Below, one piece after another: positions 16,676 through 25,291 of a DNA stretch of 64,000 bases. Position 1 is the first letter of the stretch. Every line of letters starts with the position of its first letter. Made by a program: the position numbers and the translations under genes. The stretch is from Saccharopolyspora soli (GTDB lineage: Bacteria > Actinomycetota > Actinomycetes > Mycobacteriales > Pseudonocardiaceae), in the NCBI RefSeq assembly GCF_022678645.1, contig NZ_JALBWV010000022.1:1-64000 (forward strand), given 5' to 3'. Under the pieces are notes generated by a model. It saw only the letters and a list, made by a program, of their open reading frames with translations. It was not told the origin of the DNA and ran no database searches.

Positions 16676-17790
16676 GCGTCCACCTCCCGCCAGGTGTCGG
16701 TGGCGATCGCCGGAGAACCGGTCATGCCGCGACCGCCGGGACCGGTCACCAGCCAGACGCCGGGCAGCACCTGTTCGCGATGCACGACCTGCGACTTGTC
16801 CTCGGTCTGCGCGTAAACCCCGGCCCAGCGGCGGATGATGCGCGGCAGCGGTCGGCCGAGCAGTTCCTCGGCCCGCTGCTTGAGGTGTTCGTACGGATCC
16901 TCGCGCACGTCGAAGGCGAACGGCTCGTCGTACTCGTGCGTGTCACCGATGGTCAGTCCACCGTGGACACGCTGCACCATGAGCAGCTGCATGCCGTTGT
17001 CCGCAGCCACTTCCGGCTGAGGTTGGGAGGCGTTGAGCTCGTCCAGCGATGGGCCTCGATAGCCGGGGTAGTACCGCATGCTGTCCGCGTCGGCCACGGA
17101 AGTCAGTAGGGGTTCGTCGAGCGAACCGGTCTGCATCATCTGCAGCCGCACGCGCCGCACCGGCAGGTTCGGCCGCAGTTCCTTCACCAAGCCGCCGAGA
17201 GCCGCGCCGGTGCAGACGATCACGAGGTCGGCTTCGTGGCGTTCGGCGGTGTCGTCGCGCACCCAGCCTTCGCCGATGTCCCGAACCTCGCGGCCGGACA
17301 GCCAGGTGTAGCGACCCGTGGCGGCGAGGTGCGCCCGCAACGCGGGCTGCGCGGTCCGCGACTCGACGGCGGCGTCCATCTCGCACCACAGCGCGGCGAG
17401 CATTTCGCCGCGCAACGCCGGATTCAGCGCCCTGGCCTCGGCGGCGTCCAGCAGCTTCGTGGCGCGCTCGGCGGCGTCCGGGCGAGCGACGAAGTCTTCG
17501 GCGACCGCCAGTTCGGCGGGCGTGCGGAGCACGGTCAGCGAGCCGTTGCTGCGGAAACCGAGGGCAGGTACGTCAGCGGCGATGCGCTCCCAGTCGTGGC
17601 GAGCGCGCATCGCGACTTCGAGGTCCGGGCCGAGCTGGCGGCCGCTCACCCAGATCAGGCCGAAGTTGCGGACCGAAGCGCCGCGAGCCTCCGCTTCGCG
17701 TTCCAACTGCACCACGTCGTGGCCCCGTTCCAGGGCCCGCAGCGCGTGCATGGTGCCGAGCACACCGCCGCCGACAATGAGAACTCGCAC
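16672..17790 (-). CDS. FAD-dependent aminophosphonate-type oxidoreductase
   Basis: 372 residues from the GTG at 17790. The N-terminal FAD motif is VLIVGGGVLGTMHALRALERG, with a DAO-type body and a closing GGRGMTGSPAIATDTW segment. It matches the TIGR03364-type FAD enzymes recurrent in phosphonate gene clusters, some of which oxidise 2-aminoethylphosphonate or its N-methyl form to phosphonoacetaldehyde. That would replace the PhnW transaminase and feed the HAD enzyme encoded next. There is no strong ribosome binding site; a GTG three codons upstream is an alternative start. Confidence 0.85.
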   Translation of the reverse strand: MRVLIVGGGVLGTMHALRALERGHDVVQLEREAEARGASVRNFGLIWVSGRQLGPDLEVAMRARHDWERIAADVPALGFRSNGSLTVLRTPAELAVAEDFVARPDAAERATKLLDAAEARALNPALRGEMLAALWCEMDAAVESRTAQPALRAHLAATGRYTWLSGREVRDIGEGWVRDDTAERHEADLVIVCTGAALGGLVKELRPNLPVRRVRLQMMQTGSLDEPLLTSVADADSMRYYPGYRGPSLDELNASQPQPEVAADNGMQLLMVQRVHGGLTIGDTHEYDEPFAFDVREDPYEHLKQRAEELLGRPLPRIIRRWAGVYAQTEDKSQVVHREQVLPGVWLVTGPGGRGMTGSPAIATDTWREVDA

Positions 17791-17890
17791 AAAGCCCACG
17801 CTCGCCGTCGGCGACGAATACCCCGTGCAGGCGGAGCGAACCGCAGATGAACACCCACCCAAGGACCAGATCAGTTACCCGTCCGGTCGG

Positions 17891-18184
17891 TCAGCCGAAC
17901 AGCCAGCCCCGGATGGTCACCGCCACCGCGATGATCACCAGCCCGAACCCGCCGTACAACAGGATGTCCACTGTTCGGCTGCGGATCGCCAGCAGCCCGA
18001 TCCGCTCCTGCGGGACCACGGCCCGCAGCGCCGCGCCGAGCAGCAGCGCGCCGCCGAGCAGCATCGAACCCCGCCGCCAATGCCCCAGGGAGATCAGCAG
18101 GAGCCCGATCAGCACGACCAGCAGCACCAAGCCGAACGGCACGTGCACCGAAAGTCGCGACCTGGCGCCGAACCGATCGCTCAC
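17891..18184 (-). CDS. DUF3017 membrane protein
   Basis: 97 residues from the GTG at 18184, chosen because GGGAGG lies six bases before it; an ATG at 18238 overlapping the folD stop would add 18 residues. Three hydrophobic segments follow (VPFGLVLLVVLIGLLLISL, SMLLGGALLLGAAL, VDILLYGGFGLVIIAVAVTI). DUF3017 genes are habitually next to folD in actinobacteria. Function unknown. Confidence 0.82.
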   Translation of the reverse strand: MSDRFGARSRLSVHVPFGLVLLVVLIGLLLISLGHWRRGSMLLGGALLLGAALRAVVPQERIGLLAIRSRTVDILLYGGFGLVIIAVAVTIRGWLFG

Positions 18185-18220
18185 GCCGTTCCTCCCGGAG
18201 TCGTAGGCGGAAAACCAGCC

Positions 18221-18236
18221 GGTTTCACGCGAAACC
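18221..18236. repeat. intergenic palindrome, parS-like
   Basis: GGTTTCACGCGAAACC differs from the core of the ParB site (GTTTCACGTGAAAC) at one position. It lies between folD and the preferred DUF3017 start. Related palindromes occur at 28225, 51431, 51474 and 58673. Confidence 0.5.
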
Positions 18237-18237
18237 A

Positions 18238-19089
18238 TCAGCCGACGTTGCGCTCCGCCGCCTCGACGACGTTGCTCAACAGCATCGCGCGGGTCATCGG
18301 ACCGACCCCGCCGGGGTTCGGCGACAGGAACCCGGCGACCTCCGCGACGTCCGGGTGCACATCGCCAGCCAGTCCGGCATCGGTGCGGGTCACACCGACG
18401 TCGAGCACCGCAGTACCCGGTGTGATCATGTCCGGCGTGATCAGGTGCGGCTTCCCGGCCGCCGCGATGACGATGTCGGCGCGGCGCACCTCAGCGGCGA
18501 GATCCTTGGTGCCGGTGTGGCAGAGCGTGACGGTGGCGTTCTCGCTGCGCCGCGTCAGCAGCAGACCGATCGGCCGCCCCACGGTGATGCCGCGGCCGAC
18601 GACGGCGACCCGCGCGCCGTTCAGCGGCACGTCGTAGCGGCGCAGCAGCTCGATGATGCCGCGCGGGGTGCACGGCAGCGGAGCTGCCTCGCCCAGCACC
18701 AGCCGACCGAGGCTGATGGGGTGCAGCCCGTCGGCGTCCTTCTCCGGCGCGATGCGCTCCAGCAGCGGCCCGGCGTCGAGGTGCTTGGGCAGCGGCAGTT
18801 GCACGATGTAGGCGGTGCAGGCCGGGTCGGCGTTGAGCTCGTCGAGCACCGCCTCGACGTCGGCCTGGCTGACGTCAGCGGGCAGGTCCCGGCGAATCGA
18901 GTTGATGCCGACCTTGGCGCAGTCGTTGTGCTTGGCCCGCACGTAGGACTGCGAGCCGGGGTCGTCCCCCACCAGCACCGTGGCCAGTCCGGGTGCGTAC
19001 CCCTGCTCGACGAGCCGGGCGACCCGCGGCCGCAGTTCGTCGAAGATCGCGTCCTTGGTGGCCTTGCCGTCGAGAATCGTCGCGCTCAC
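18238..19089 (-). CDS. folD: methylenetetrahydrofolate dehydrogenase/cyclohydrolase
   Basis: 283 residues. This bifunctional one-carbon enzyme interconverts 5,10-methylene-, methenyl- and 10-formyl-tetrahydrofolate in the cytoplasm. Visible motifs: [15 protein letters not shown] with the catalytic Tyr/Lys, [35 protein letters not shown] (NADP-binding) and the C-terminal [15 protein letters not shown]. Length is normal. GTG start seven bases after the stop of the YdcZ-type gene, so it may be co-transcribed with it. Confidence 0.96.
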   Translation of the reverse strand: MSATILDGKATKDAIFDELRPRVARLVEQGYAPGLATVLVGDDPGSQSYVRAKHNDCAKVGINSIRRDLPADVSQADVEAVLDELNADPACTAYIVQLPLPKHLDAGPLLERIAPEKDADGLHPISLGRLVLGEAAPLPCTPRGIIELLRRYDVPLNGARVAVVGRGITVGRPIGLLLTRRSENATVTLCHTGTKDLAAEVRRADIVIAAAGKPHLITPDMITPGTAVLDVGVTRTDAGLAGDVHPDVAEVAGFLSPNPGGVGPMTRAMLLSNVVEAAERNVG

Positions 19090-19095
19090 GGCTGT

Positions 19096-20088
19096 TCATC
19101 GTGGCAGATGACGTGCGGCGCGTCCCGCCCGGTCCGGCATTGCGGCCACGCCGACCGCCACCAACGTCAGCAGCACGCCGACCACCGTGGACGTCGCGAT
19201 GCCAGCTCCGGCCACCGGCGCGAACACGTCGAGCAGCAGGGCGCCGACCAGTTGCCCGGCGATCATGCCCAAGCTGAGCACCAGCACGCCGGTGTAGCGC
19301 ACCAGCGCCACTGACCCGCCGATCACGAAAATCCCCAGGAAACCACCGGTGTACAGCCACGCGTCGGCCGGGAACTGCGGTAGGCCGCGCACCACGACCT
19401 CGACCGCGAAGCCCAACCCGAGGGCGGCCATCCCGACGCCGAAGTTGACCATCGCCGCGAACAACGCCGAGTCGGCCGCGTGTCGCATCCGGCCGTTGAC
19501 CGCCGCCTGCCAGCTGAGCCCGAGCCCGGCCAACGCGGGCAGCACGACCAACCAACTCGCCTGCGCACCGCCCAACTGGGTGGACACCGCGATCACCACC
19601 GCCACCACGGCGAGCCCGGCCCCGAACAGCCGGGCCGGGGTCGCGTGCTGCGGCGCGGCCGGCCCCAACCCGAGCCGATCGACGACGAGCCCGCTGGTCA
19701 CCTGCCCGGCCACCACGGCGACGGTGAACATCGCGACGCCGAGCGCGGTCGCCGCCATCCCCTGGGAGAACACCAGGTACCCGCCGCACACGCCGCCGAG
19801 GCACTGCCACGGCCGCAGTCCGCCTGGTTTGCGCAGCTCAGTGGCCAGGTTCAGCCAGCCGCGCCGAGCACGCGGAACCACGAAGGTGCAGCCGATCAGC
19901 ACGATGAACCCGCCCGAGAACGAGATCACCCCGGCCGCGAGCGCATCGTCCATCCGAGCCCCGAGCGTGCCGTTGATCCGGGCCTGGATCGCGAGCAGCA
20001 CCCCGATCCCGGCTGCCGCGGCCAGCCCGAGGGCGCGCTTGCCGACCTGCGGTCGGTCAGGCTGTTGATGCACGGGAGAAACAGTCAC
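19096..20088 (-). CDS. YdcZ/DUF606-type DMT transporter
   Basis: 330 residues with about ten hydrophobic segments arranged as two repeats, each opening with a pattern like the first (GIGVLLAIQARINGTLGARMDD, later GLGLSWQAAVNGRMRHAADSALF). The N-G-x-[LM] motif repeated in each half is typical of DUF606 proteins. The substrate is unknown. The GTG at 20088 overlaps the stop of the MFS gene (GTGA). Confidence 0.85.
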   Translation of the reverse strand: MTVSPVHQQPDRPQVGKRALGLAAAAGIGVLLAIQARINGTLGARMDDALAAGVISFSGGFIVLIGCTFVVPRARRGWLNLATELRKPGGLRPWQCLGGVCGGYLVFSQGMAATALGVAMFTVAVVAGQVTSGLVVDRLGLGPAAPQHATPARLFGAGLAVVAVVIAVSTQLGGAQASWLVVLPALAGLGLSWQAAVNGRMRHAADSALFAAMVNFGVGMAALGLGFAVEVVVRGLPQFPADAWLYTGGFLGIFVIGGSVALVRYTGVLVLSLGMIAGQLVGALLLDVFAPVAGAGIATSTVVGVLLTLVAVGVAAMPDRAGRAARHLPR

Positions 20089-21347
20089 GTAACCGCACTC
20101 TGCGTCTTCTCCCGCGGCGTGCGCGATGCCTGGACCATGTGATGTGCGACAAATCCAACGGACATCGCGGCCAGCACGGCCGCCGCAGTGGCAGCCGCCG
20201 CTGGGCCGGACAGGTCGAGCATCCACCCGGCCAGCGGGGCGGCGAGGGCCGCGCCGAGCGTCGTCGCACTGGCCATCCAGCCGAACGCTTCGCTGCGCCG
20301 GTCAGCAGGTGCCAAGTCCGCCAGCCGCCCGTTGCTGGCGGCCAACGTCGGCGCCACTGCGGAACCCCCGACCAGCAAGATCGCACCGACCAACCACGGC
20401 GAGCCCGGATCGGCGATCGGCGGCAACACCGGCACCAGCGCGAGCAGACCGAGCGCCGAAAGCGCCGCACGCCGCAGCAGCCGAGGCCGCCCGTTGAAAC
20501 CGCCTGCCACCAGGCCACCGACCAGCGAACCGACCGCCCACACCATCGCCAGCAGGCCCGCCAACTCCGGTGTACCGCGCTCCCGCGCCCAGCCGACGAG
20601 CACCAAGTCCACCGAGATCAACCCGCCGACCAGCAGACCGAAAAACGCCAGCAGCGAGGCGAAACCCGGCATCCGGAACAGCGACCCGGATTCGCGGGCA
20701 CCGCCTGCCTCCGGGGGTGGCGCCTCCCGCAAACCCGCGCGCCACAGCGCCGCCGCGAACAGCGCGGGGCCGAGCACAGCCCACGACGCGCAGCACAACA
20801 TCGCGGCGACCGGTCCCCAGAAGGCGACCGCGAACGCGGCCAGCATCGGCGCCACCACGAACAGCAGCTCCTGCAACGTCGCTTCGACCGAGAAAGCGGC
20901 CTCGCGCGCCGGGCCGCTGGTCAGCCGCGGCCAAATCGCCCGGCCCAGCTGGGTGACCGGCGGATGGGACAGCCCGGTGAGCACCGCCAACGGCAGGATC
21001 AGCCACCAGTGCGCCGGATCCAACCAGCCCGTCAGCCCGACCATCGCGGTCATCCCCAGCCCCGAGCCGAAACCGGTCAGCAGCAACAGCTTCGGCGCGG
21101 AACTGCGGTCGGCCGCCCGCCCGCGCAGCGGTCCGGCGACGGCCTGGCCGCCCGTCACCGTCGCGCCGATGACGCCGCCGATGGCGTAGGAACCCGTCCA
21201 GTCGACCGCCAGGAAGGCCAACACCATCCCGAGTGCGGGCATGTGCAAGCGCCCCAGCAGACTGAAGGTCATCAGGCTCGAAGCGTGCGGAACCGCCGCC
21301 AGCAATCGGTAGGGACGAAGCACACCAACCACTTTGGCTTCTGGCAC
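20085..21347 (-). CDS. MFS transporter
   Basis: About 420 residues and 12 predicted membrane segments, with a central basic loop (PPPEAGGARESGSLFR). The best start is uncertain; the GTG at 21347 (VPEAKVVGVLRPYRLL) places the first helix normally, while an ORF reaching 21545 lacks a recognisable ribosome binding site. It resembles the fosmidomycin/sugar-efflux-like group in overall layout. It is the first gene of a run of six minus-strand genes. Confidence 0.8.
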   Translation of the reverse strand: MPEAKVVGVLRPYRLLAAVPHASSLMTFSLLGRLHMPALGMVLAFLAVDWTGSYAIGGVIGATVTGGQAVAGPLRGRAADRSSAPKLLLLTGFGSGLGMTAMVGLTGWLDPAHWWLILPLAVLTGLSHPPVTQLGRAIWPRLTSGPAREAAFSVEATLQELLFVVAPMLAAFAVAFWGPVAAMLCCASWAVLGPALFAAALWRAGLREAPPPEAGGARESGSLFRMPGFASLLAFFGLLVGGLISVDLVLVGWARERGTPELAGLLAMVWAVGSLVGGLVAGGFNGRPRLLRRAALSALGLLALVPVLPPIADPGSPWLVGAILLVGGSAVAPTLAASNGRLADLAPADRRSEAFGWMASATTLGAALAAPLAGWMLDLSGPAAAATAAAVLAAMSVGFVAHHMVQASRTPREKTQSAVT

Positions 21348-21620
21348 ACCCGTACCGCTAGTGAATTGCGCCGACCATCCGCCGCCGCGGAGCCACCGCT
21401 GATCCAATCCACCTGGTGGTGTGATGGTCATCCGGCCGCCAAGCGGGCAGGCTTCCCTGACGAGATCACCGCGCACGGTGATGCGGATCTTGAAAGCGAG
21501 CACGTGTCCTGGACCAACGGCACTGAACTCACACACAACGCACATGGCCGTGCCCGCGTCGAGTAGCGTCTTGGCGGGGTGGAGTCGGGTTGCCTCGTCG
21601 AGAGGGGGAGGATGTCACCC

Positions 21621-23954
21621 ATGTCGCGTCCGACAGCGATCAGTCCGGAAGAGCAGGAGCAGATCGCCCGCAGGATCGGGGTTCTGCTGTTACAGGGCGC
21701 TCCCGAGGACTGGCAGGAGATCACGGTGGAGTACCGCGCCACCGGTGAGTACCACGACCTGCTGGGTGAGGTCGCCGCGCAGGACGGCAGTTCCCGCCCC
21801 TGGGAGCCGCCAGCCGAACTGCAGGACATCTTCGAGCGCCTGCGCGAAGGCATGTACCGGCCCGATGTGGGCACCTGGCTCAGCGCTCTCTACGTCGTGG
21901 AGCGCCCTTCGAGCTATCGAATTGATATCAACTTCGACTCCGAACCCCTTTGGCAGCGCCCGCTGCCGCGCGCCGCGTACGTCGACGAGCTGCGCCGCTA
22001 CCCGCGTTCCGAGGAGAACATCCCGGACTGGATGCGGGAGCGCTTCGACGGCACAGCACCCTCCCAAGCGGTCGAGGCCGAGCCCCCGGTAGTCGACGCC
22101 GCCCCTCCGGTAGTCGAACCGCCGAGCGCGGAACCCGCCGAAACACCGATCCCGGAGCCGGGGATCGTGGAATCGGCCGACGGTTTCCGGGTGGTCAACG
22201 TCTTCGACGACTACGACGAGCAGGGACGCCCGGTGGTGGCCGACCGGCTGCCGATCTCGACCGAGGAGATCGGCCCGCTGCGCCAGTACCTGGAGAACGC
22301 TCCGATCGTGCTGGCCGCCCGCGAGGACGAAGAGGACCAGCTCGACCCGGAACGCACCGCTTCGGTGCCGGGCACCTGGCACACCGACGGCGACTGGCTG
22401 TGGCCGGGCGCGGTCGCCTTCTACCTCGCGCAGTACGGCGTGCCGCCGGAAACCGAATTCGTCGAGCACATCCGCAGCCGCCGCTTCGAACTCGTCGAGG
22501 TCGACGACGCCACCCGCGAAGCGGCCGTCAGCGAACTGCTCGACCAGCCCGCCGACGACTTCGACGACGAGCCGCAAGAGGTCGCCGAGCAGCCCGAACC
22601 CGACGTTTCGGAGCCCGCCCCGGAACCGGACATCGCCGTGGAACCGGATATCGCCGCAGAACTCGACGAGTTCCTCGACGCGCCGGAGCAGGCCGCCGGG
22701 TCCCGGCACGTGCTCGACGACGCCGACGTACCGGACACCCAGGAAGTGCTGGCCACGCTGCACGACCGGCTCACCGACTACCGGGTGGACAGCGACGGCT
22801 ACCGGGTCGGCAGCCGCAGCGCGGATGCCCGTTGCCTGCTCCAGGAAGGCCCGGACTGGATCGTCACCGGCGGCGCCGAAGGCGGCGAGGACGTCCGGTT
22901 CGCCAGGATCGACCACGCCGCCGCATACCTGCTCGGCAGCCTGCTGATGAACCGGTCCGCACCGGCTCCGGCTCCGCCCGCTGCACCTCCGCCCGCTGCA
23001 CCTCCGGTCGCTGCGCCGCCAGTCGCGCCGGAACCGGCTGAACTGCCGCAGCGGTCCGCGCCGGAACCGGAACCGACCGGCGGGAATCCGCTGTTCACCG
23101 CGAACCAGGAACCGACCCCCGCCGCGTCGGAACCGCCGATCCAGGAAACGCCTCCCGCGGCCAAGCCGGTGGAAGAGCCGACCCGCTTCCAGCCCGCACC
23201 GCGACTCGACCGTCCCGCGCCGCCCCCGGCAGCTCCGCCGTCACCACCGGTCGGGCAGCCCGCGCAGCCGCCCATCGGCGGTCCCGCCGCAGGCGGGCCG
23301 GGTGCACCGCCACCGCTGCCGAAGCGCCAGCCGCGCCGGGAAAGCGGAGCGCCGGTGCCGCCGGGCGGACCCGCGCAGGCGCCGGTCGGCGGCGCGGAGC
23401 GGCGGCCGGGACCCGGCGGGCCGGGCATGGCCGGTCCGCACCGGCAAGGTCCACCGCCAGGACCGCCGCGTCCGCCGCAGGGTGGCCAACCGCAGGGCGC
23501 ACAGCCCGGTGGTCAGCCGCAGGGCGGTCAGCACGGTGGTCAGCCGCAGGGCGGTCAGCACGGTGGTCAACCGCAGAGCGGACAGCCGCAGGGCGGTGGT
23601 TCGCAGATCCAGCCGCTCAGCGGTGAGCCGCCGCTGACCCTGTTCCGGGATCGGCGGGTCGTGATGCTGCAACCCGGCACCGAACTGGACCGCTTCGGCG
23701 AGCCGAACGGGAACGTGACGTACACGATGCGCACGCCGTACACCCACCGCTCGCTGCCGCCGCAGTGGGCGAACCGCACATACGCCTGCTACCGAGTGCA
23801 GCGACCGATCCAGGCGCTGCGCGGCACGGCGGTGCCGTGGTTCGAGCAGCCGGGAGGCGGCACGGCGTTCGTGCTGCCGACGACGATCAGCGAACTGCTC
23901 GCGGACGGCACCCTGGCCGAAATGCCAGCCACCGACCGCCCACCCATGGAGTAA
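21621..23954 (+). CDS. YezG-like immunity domain fused to C-terminal TNT (NAD glycohydrolase) domain
   Basis: 777 residues. The ATG at 21621 has GGAGG nine bases upstream. Residues about 5-145 fit the YezG/DUF600 immunity fold (DWQEITVEYR, F-E-R-L-R-E-G-M, YRIDINFDSEPLW, ELRRYPRSEENIPDWM). The middle has two further small repeats of unknown type (VPGTWHTDGDWLWPGAVAFY; GPDWIVTGGAEGGEDVRFARI) and acidic linkers. Residues about 450-670 are a Pro/Gln/Gly linker. Residues about 672-770 match the tuberculosis necrotizing toxin fold: TELDRFGEPNGN, TPYTHRSLPPQW, AVPWFEQPGGGTAF. The position usually Gln in GGG-x-Q is Ala here. There is no signal peptide or membrane helix, so it is probably intracellular. 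No separate immunity gene follows. Confidence 0.82.
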   Translation: MSRPTAISPEEQEQIARRIGVLLLQGAPEDWQEITVEYRATGEYHDLLGEVAAQDGSSRPWEPPAELQDIFERLREGMYRPDVGTWLSALYVVERPSSYRIDINFDSEPLWQRPLPRAAYVDELRRYPRSEENIPDWMRERFDGTAPSQAVEAEPPVVDAAPPVVEPPSAEPAETPIPEPGIVESADGFRVVNVFDDYDEQGRPVVADRLPISTEEIGPLRQYLENAPIVLAAREDEEDQLDPERTASVPGTWHTDGDWLWPGAVAFYLAQYGVPPETEFVEHIRSRRFELVEVDDATREAAVSELLDQPADDFDDEPQEVAEQPEPDVSEPAPEPDIAVEPDIAAELDEFLDAPEQAAGSRHVLDDADVPDTQEVLATLHDRLTDYRVDSDGYRVGSRSADARCLLQEGPDWIVTGGAEGGEDVRFARIDHAAAYLLGSLLMNRSAPAPAPPAAPPPAAPPVAAPPVAPEPAELPQRSAPEPEPTGGNPLFTANQEPTPAASEPPIQETPPAAKPVEEPTRFQPAPRLDRPAPPPAAPPSPPVGQPAQPPIGGPAAGGPGAPPPLPKRQPRRESGAPVPPGGPAQAPVGGAERRPGPGGPGMAGPHRQGPPPGPPRPPQGGQPQGAQPGGQPQGGQHGGQPQGGQHGGQPQSGQPQGGGSQIQPLSGEPPLTLFRDRRVVMLQPGTELDRFGEPNGNVTYTMRTPYTHRSLPPQWANRTYACYRVQRPIQALRGTAVPWFEQPGGGTAFVLPTTISELLADGTLAEMPATDRPPME
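23511..23564 (+). repeat. 27-bp tandem repeat in the toxin-fold gene linker
   Basis: Two exact 27-bp units (23511-23537, 23538-23564) and a diverged third encode G-Q-P-Q-G-G-Q-H-G. They are in frame and lengthen the flexible linker before the TNT domain; copy number may vary between strains. Confidence 0.85.
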
Positions 23955-23969
23955 CCGAATCGCATTGCG

Positions 23970-24018
23970 GGTGAGGGGCACCCGTGACCCAGTTACTTGG
24001 TCACGGGTGCCCCTCACC
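23970..24018. terminator. strong bidirectional terminator
   Basis: A perfect 20-bp stem (arm GGTGAGGGGCACCCGTGACC) with a 9-nt loop lies between converging genes. The right arm contains the stop and last codons of the minus-strand lipoprotein gene ending at 24001. Confidence 0.9.
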
Positions 24019-24354
24019 GGTTCTCAGCGGTTGAACCGGTCCGCTTTCACTGCGGCACGGTGGCTGCCATCCCTGCTGCTCGCAGATGCTGACGATCTGC
24101 GCCATGGCGTCGGTGTCGCTGGAGTCGCTGCTGCCGGGTTTGACCCGTTGTGCCTGCTTCAGGATGTCCTCGTTGGTGATCAGCGAGACGATGCCGTAGA
24201 GGTCCTGCGGGTTCTCGTCGACGGCCGCCGCGCAGGCTTTCGTATCGCCGTCGGACAGGCCGTCCGATCCGCAGCCGGTCAGGACCAGCGCGAGCCCTAC
24301 GGCGGCGAGGCCCAGCGTGGCGCCTGCCCTCCCACGAATGATGCGGTGATTCAT
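24001..24354 (-). CDS. small lipoprotein
   Basis: 117 residues. Lipobox VLTGC after a typical signal peptide. The mature part has two further Cys (KACAAAV, VSICEQQGW) that may pair, and helices in between; it resembles small secreted actinobacterial lipoproteins of unknown role. AAGGAG lies 11 bases before the ATG. The last residues (after GWQPP) are encoded by the terminator stem, suggesting the original stop was lost or moved. Confidence 0.72.
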   Translation of the reverse strand: MNHRIIRGRAGATLGLAAVGLALVLTGCGSDGLSDGDTKACAAAVDENPQDLYGIVSLITNEDILKQAQRVKPGSSDSSDTDAMAQIVSICEQQGWQPPCRSESGPVQPLRTGEGHP

Positions 24355-24371
24355 CCCCGGTGTGCTCCTTC

Positions 24372-24560
24372 CTATCGGCGTGGGTAGATGACCGTCCAGC
24401 CCTTCGCGTTGTCGAACGCCTGCGGGATCGTCAAGCCGGCCGGATCGGCGCTGGCCGGGCTTCGGTGGCACTGGCTGCGAGGTCGAGTTGGGCGAAGAAC
24501 TGCAAGCCGCGAGCGAGACAGCGACGACACCGGCACCGACAGGACGTGCTGTGCGCGCCT
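24372..24560 (-). pseudogene. remnant of a second lipoprotein gene (frameshifted)
   Basis: On the minus strand one frame gives VAVSLAACSSSPNSTSQPVP (lipobox LAAC) and then a different frame continues ADPAGLTIPQAFDNAKGWTV up to TAG at 24372. The two halves read as the start of a larger lipoprotein with a TIPxAFDxAKGW segment, broken by a one-base shift near 24450 and truncated. No convincing start codon remains. Confidence 0.55.
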
Positions 24561-24980
24561 TCGGTGAATCCAGATACTCTGCGAAAAATGGGACGATATG
24601 GGCACCGGCTTCGGATCTCATCAGCCTGCACATGCAATCTGCGACGACGATCCACGCCCGGTTCCAGCACGATCGATATTTCACGCCGGACTTTCCTTGG
24701 GAGAGCAGCGAAATGTCCACGATGTCCACCTCTCGCAGTCGCTGACCGGAGCCCTCCCCGACGTCCCGATCGCCGCTGACGCACGCGGAGCGGCGAGATC
24801 GCGCGGCGGTTCGCGCTTTCCCCGCACCGTGAAATACCGGTCCGACTCCCCGAACCGGGCCGCCTGGGACGCAGTCGCAGAAGCGGCAGACCTCCAAGGC
24901 GGGCGCCCTCACCGACGCAGAAGCGAGCTCAAACCGGCGAGTCCCGAAATCCGCCACGAGCGAGCACATCAAGCGAATAA

Positions 24981-25107
24981 GAGGGTGCGCGAATTGGCGT
25001 GCGTGGCGCCGAGGCTTGTGAGTGGTTCGTTCGGTTGGAATGGCGGTCGCCATGACGACCACTGCCACTCACGGCCACGAAATGAACCCCAATCCGCGCG
25101 CCTTCTA
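24981..25107. repeat. inverted-repeat element
   Basis: Ends GAGGGTGCGCGAATTGG (24981 on) and CCAATCCGCGCGCC (about 25089-25102) are imperfect inverted copies, and inside them GTGAGTGG and CCACTGCCACTCAC form a second dyad. The left end equals the left end of the repeat at 10054. No coding potential is seen; from 24561 to 25291 the window holds only this element and the next one. Confidence 0.55.
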
Positions 25108-25120
25108 GGAGCTTTTATAT

Positions 25121-25230
25121 GAACTCGTTTGCCTAGCGGTACGGAGGGAAGAACCTCAGAAGCCACCTCGACTCGGGGATCCCCGACTCATGTACGTCCG
25201 CGACCTCACCACGGCGTTTGCGCCGTGGTC
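25121..25230 (+). repeat. dispersed intergenic repeat, copy 3 (5' part)
   Basis: GAACTCGTTTGC, GAACCTCAGA, CTCGACTCGGGGATCCCCGA and CTCATGTACGTCC match copy 1 read on the minus strand. The 3' part is replaced by a different perfect hairpin CCACGGCG-TTTG-CGCCGTGG (25212-25231). Confidence 0.7.
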
Positions 25231-25291
25231 GATCGGTCAGGCTCTGACCACAAAGGCCTCTTCAGACCGCCCCTTGGACGGCCAATCGGGG

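Noticed and set aside
18221..18236. parS site
   Set aside because: One base differs from the consensus core and no parAB genes or origin genes are nearby; kept only as a palindrome.
23511..23590. 27-bp tandem units considered as a CRISPR-like array
   Set aside because: Units are contiguous, in frame and encode a Gly/Gln linker; there are no spacers.
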